In this document: positions 52,518-53,915 of the stretch, piece after piece
Position numbering within the stretch: position 1 is the stretch's first letter
Layout: each line of letters opens with the position of its first letter
Origin: Gemmatimonadota bacterium
GTDB lineage: Bacteria > Gemmatimonadota > Gemmatimonadetes > Longimicrobiales > Gaopeijiaceae
Assembly: GCA_022826005.1 (NCBI GenBank)
Contig: JAJDVT010000073.1
Span: 1 to 53,915 of the forward strand
Length of the DNA: 53,915 nt
Reading direction: 5' to 3'
Position numbers and translations under genes: made by a program
Notes under the pieces: generated by a model
Told to the model about the DNA's origin: nothing
Seen by the model: the letters and a program-made list of their open reading frames with translations, nothing else
Databases searched by the model: none

Positions 52518-53264
52518 ATGATCGACCATCTGAAGGGGCGTGAGAAGGCGCTGGAGCCGTTCGGCCTGACAGGCCGCCGCGCCGAGTGGGTCGCCTTGGT
52601 GAGCCTGCACGGCGGCGTGTTCACCCGCACGCAGCTTTCGGCATGGCTTGGGGTCAGCCGGTTCACGGCGCTCCGGTTCGTACAGGCCCTGCGGGACCGA
52701 AGGCTGGCCGCCGAGGAGACGGTCGGAGACCTGAGGGTCTGCCGGATCTGCGCGCGCGGCATCTACCGGGCATTGGGCGCCGATGGCGTTCGCCTCCGGA
52801 GGATTACCTCGCCCGAGATGGCCCTGCGCCGCCTGCTCTCGTTCGACTACGTGATCGAGCACACCGGCCTGCCCTGGCTGCCCACCGAGCCGGAGAAGGT
52901 CGCCGCGTTCGAGGCGCTCGGCATCGGCCGCTCGCTCCTGCCCGCCCGGGTCTACCGGGGCGCCGCCGACGGCGCGCGGCGGTACTTCCCCCGCGGGATG
53001 CCCATGGCGCTGGACTCAAGCGGCGCCGTGTTCGTCCACGCCGATCCCGGCTATGACACCGTGACGGCGCTCCACTCGTGGCGGGATCGGCACCTCACGC
53101 TATGGGGAGAACTAGTGAACCTCGTATGGATCCGTCCACCCGCCGGACCGATCAATGTGGGAAAGGGCCGGGGTCATCCTTATCGGGTATGGCAGCTTCA
53201 CGCGCTCCGCTCCTCATCCCCAGCGCCCCCCTTCTACGATCTCCCGCGGCGGTCCAGCCGGTAG
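52518..53264 (+). CDS. unrecognised protein with N-terminal winged-helix-like region
   Basis: A 248-residue frame starting MIDHLKGREKALEPFGL. Residues 20-75 (WVALVSLHGGVFTRTQLSAWLGVSRFTALRFVQALRDRRL) look like a winged-helix or replication-relaxation-type DNA-binding region. The middle is Arg-rich and mixed, with PRGMPMALDSSGAVFVHADPG. From about residue 200 (GELVN onwards) the sequence loses coherence and runs into the convergent propeller gene by 31 bases, so the end may be truncated. I cannot assign a function; beside an integrase it may be an accessory gene of the mobile element. Confidence 0.55.
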   Translation: MIDHLKGREKALEPFGLTGRRAEWVALVSLHGGVFTRTQLSAWLGVSRFTALRFVQALRDRRLAAEETVGDLRVCRICARGIYRALGADGVRLRRITSPEMALRRLLSFDYVIEHTGLPWLPTEPEKVAAFEALGIGRSLLPARVYRGAADGARRYFPRGMPMALDSSGAVFVHADPGYDTVTALHSWRDRHLTLWGELVNLVWIRPPAGPINVGKGRGHPYRVWQLHALRSSSPAPPFYDLPRRSSR

Positions 53265-53915
53265 CGTTCCACGGACTCGACGCCGGTGTCGTGGTTCACC
53301 TGGCGAGCGAGGATGAAGTCCTCCCCGATCCAGAAGGTGCCCGGTGCCGGCACGTGGACCGTCCCCAGCCAGCGCCCGTCCGGACTGAACACGCTGAACC
53401 CGCTCGTGTCACCCCGGTGGGGCGAGCGGTCCAGGATCCAGAGGAAGCCCTCCGAGTCCACCGTCATGCCCTTGATGATCGGATGTTGGCGCGGCGGTAG
53501 CTCCGCGGCCACCCGTTCCCACTTGCGCCAGTCGCGGAGCGGGTTCAGCTCCTCTGCGAACGCCCGCCACCCCTCGTAATCCTCGTCCGTGACCGGGACC
53601 GGATCGACCGAGCGTCGCAGGATCCGCTGGAGCACACCGGTCGCGGAGAACTGGTGGACCTCGTAGCTGTCGTTGTTGGTGACGTACGCCGACAGCGGCG
53701 CCCCGCCGAACGTCCGCATGGCACTGGTCGCGAAGGGCACGCCGGAGTACAGGTTGTCCCCCCCCACGGAGGATAGCGTCTCCAGCTCGTCCCACCAGCC
53801 GCCGAACCGGTGGACCGAGTACGCGGAGTCGATCCTGACGAAGCCTATCGGCGCCCTGTAGACCACCCCGGACCGATCCGGCCGGGCCCATTCGACCTGG
53901 TGCACCGACATCCCG
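53234..53915 (-). CDS. beta-propeller-like (six-bladed / NHL-type) protein, 5' end beyond the window
   Basis: At least 225 residues of a longer protein; the frame stays open to the right edge. Repeated strands such as YSVHRFGGWW, YEVHQFSATGVLQRILR, MTVDSEGFLWILDR and FSVFSPDGRWLGTVHVPA, with the spacing of a six-bladed propeller, suggest a secreted or periplasmic NHL/6-bladed repeat protein. Such proteins are common in soil and marine bacteria with unknown roles. It ends with TAG at 53234 and converges on the winged-helix-like gene. No catalytic motif seen. Confidence 0.7.
   Translation of the reverse strand, partial: GMSVHQVEWARPDRSGVVYRAPIGFVRIDSAYSVHRFGGWWDELETLSSVGGDNLYSGVPFATSAMRTFGGAPLSAYVTNNDSYEVHQFSATGVLQRILRRSVDPVPVTDEDYEGWRAFAEELNPLRDWRKWERVAAELPPRQHPIIKGMTVDSEGFLWILDRSPHRGDTSGFSVFSPDGRWLGTVHVPAPGTFWIGEDFILARQVNHDTGVESVERYRLDRRGRS

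Larger units (their letters stand above)
50944..53233. mobile_element. integrase-bearing insertion that cut the rRNA methyltransferase gene
   Basis: The left boundary is inferred from where the methyltransferase loses family similarity (about 50943). Inside are a tyrosine integrase and an unknown winged-helix-like gene. I found no direct repeat pair marking attachment sites, and the right boundary is unknown; 53233 is merely the last base before the next chromosomal-looking gene. The element may be a decayed remnant. Confidence 0.4.

Noticed and set aside
50467-52521. A single 684-residue plus-strand protein continuing past the methyltransferase
   Set aside because: After about 50943 the frame is simply antisense to the integrase gene and shows no protein character.

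Overview
The window is about 54 kb of GC-rich, gene-dense chromosome from a diderm bacterium. It carries a complete KDO/lipopolysaccharide-transport block, outer-membrane porin-like proteins and many lipoproteins, so an outer membrane is certain. Gene order (rpoN-lptB-lptA/C-kdsD-kdsC-kdsA-pyrG-kdsB; yceD-rpmF-plsX-fabH-fabD-fabG-acpP-fabF) and protein style suggest Gemmatimonadota or a close relative, but no rRNA or other decisive phylogenetic marker is present, so this is inference. Many genes start with GTG or TTG, and many pairs overlap by four bases (ATGA or GTGA), which suggests translational coupling.

Layout. (1) 1-259: end of an intergenic region with a degenerate dispersed-repeat copy. 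(2) 260-4469, minus strand: a coupled YfhO-type membrane protein, a flippase-like integral membrane protein and a DPM1-like glycosyltransferase, resembling a three-component lipid-linked glycosylation system. (3) 4727-8605, plus strand: MaoC, FkbH-like HAD protein, acyl carrier protein, polysaccharide deacetylase-like protein and hexapeptide acyltransferase, possibly an ACP-borne acyl or glyceryl transfer cassette for a glycan; a candidate micro-lipoprotein and a convergent methyltransferase follow. (4) 9767-22857, minus strand: three surface-glycan genes (GT4, UDP-GlcNAc 2-epimerase, GT2) downstream of rpoN, then the LPS transport and KDO synthesis block, with CTP synthase next to the CTP-consuming KdsB. 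(5) 22918-28209: glutamine amidotransferase, an unrecognised zinc-ribbon membrane protein, glutamine-dependent NAD synthetase and a C-terminal processing protease. (6) 28215-36476, minus strand: the fatty-acid synthesis operon with ispF, dedA and a XerD-type recombinase at its end; a strong promoter and a 23-bp dyad sit over its first start codon. (7) 36506-37348: ndk and a 247-bp non-coding element with terminal inverted repeats. (8) 37360-46642: porin, ammonium transporter, the conserved trio of circularly permuted ATP-grasp, alpha-E and transglutaminase-like proteins, a TorF-like porin, a BCCT transporter and a cupredoxin-like lipoprotein that lacks one copper ligand. (9) 46645-50313: a TPR/thioredoxin lipoprotein and a serpin lipoprotein. 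(10) 50467-53233: an Erm/KsgA-type rRNA methyltransferase fragment cut off at about 50943, followed by a tyrosine integrase and an unknown winged-helix-like protein: the scar of a mobile element. (11) A truncated beta-propeller-like gene runs off the right edge.

The best candidates for under-described biology are the MaoC-FkbH-ACP-deacetylase-acyltransferase cassette, the YfhO/flippase-like/GT2 cassette, the ATP-grasp/alpha-E/transglutaminase trio set between nitrogen-compound transport genes, the dyad over the fatty-acid operon start, and an identical AT-rich 16-bp motif plus dyad at two distant intergenic sites, one of them inside the MITE-like element. No tRNA, rRNA or CRISPR array was seen.
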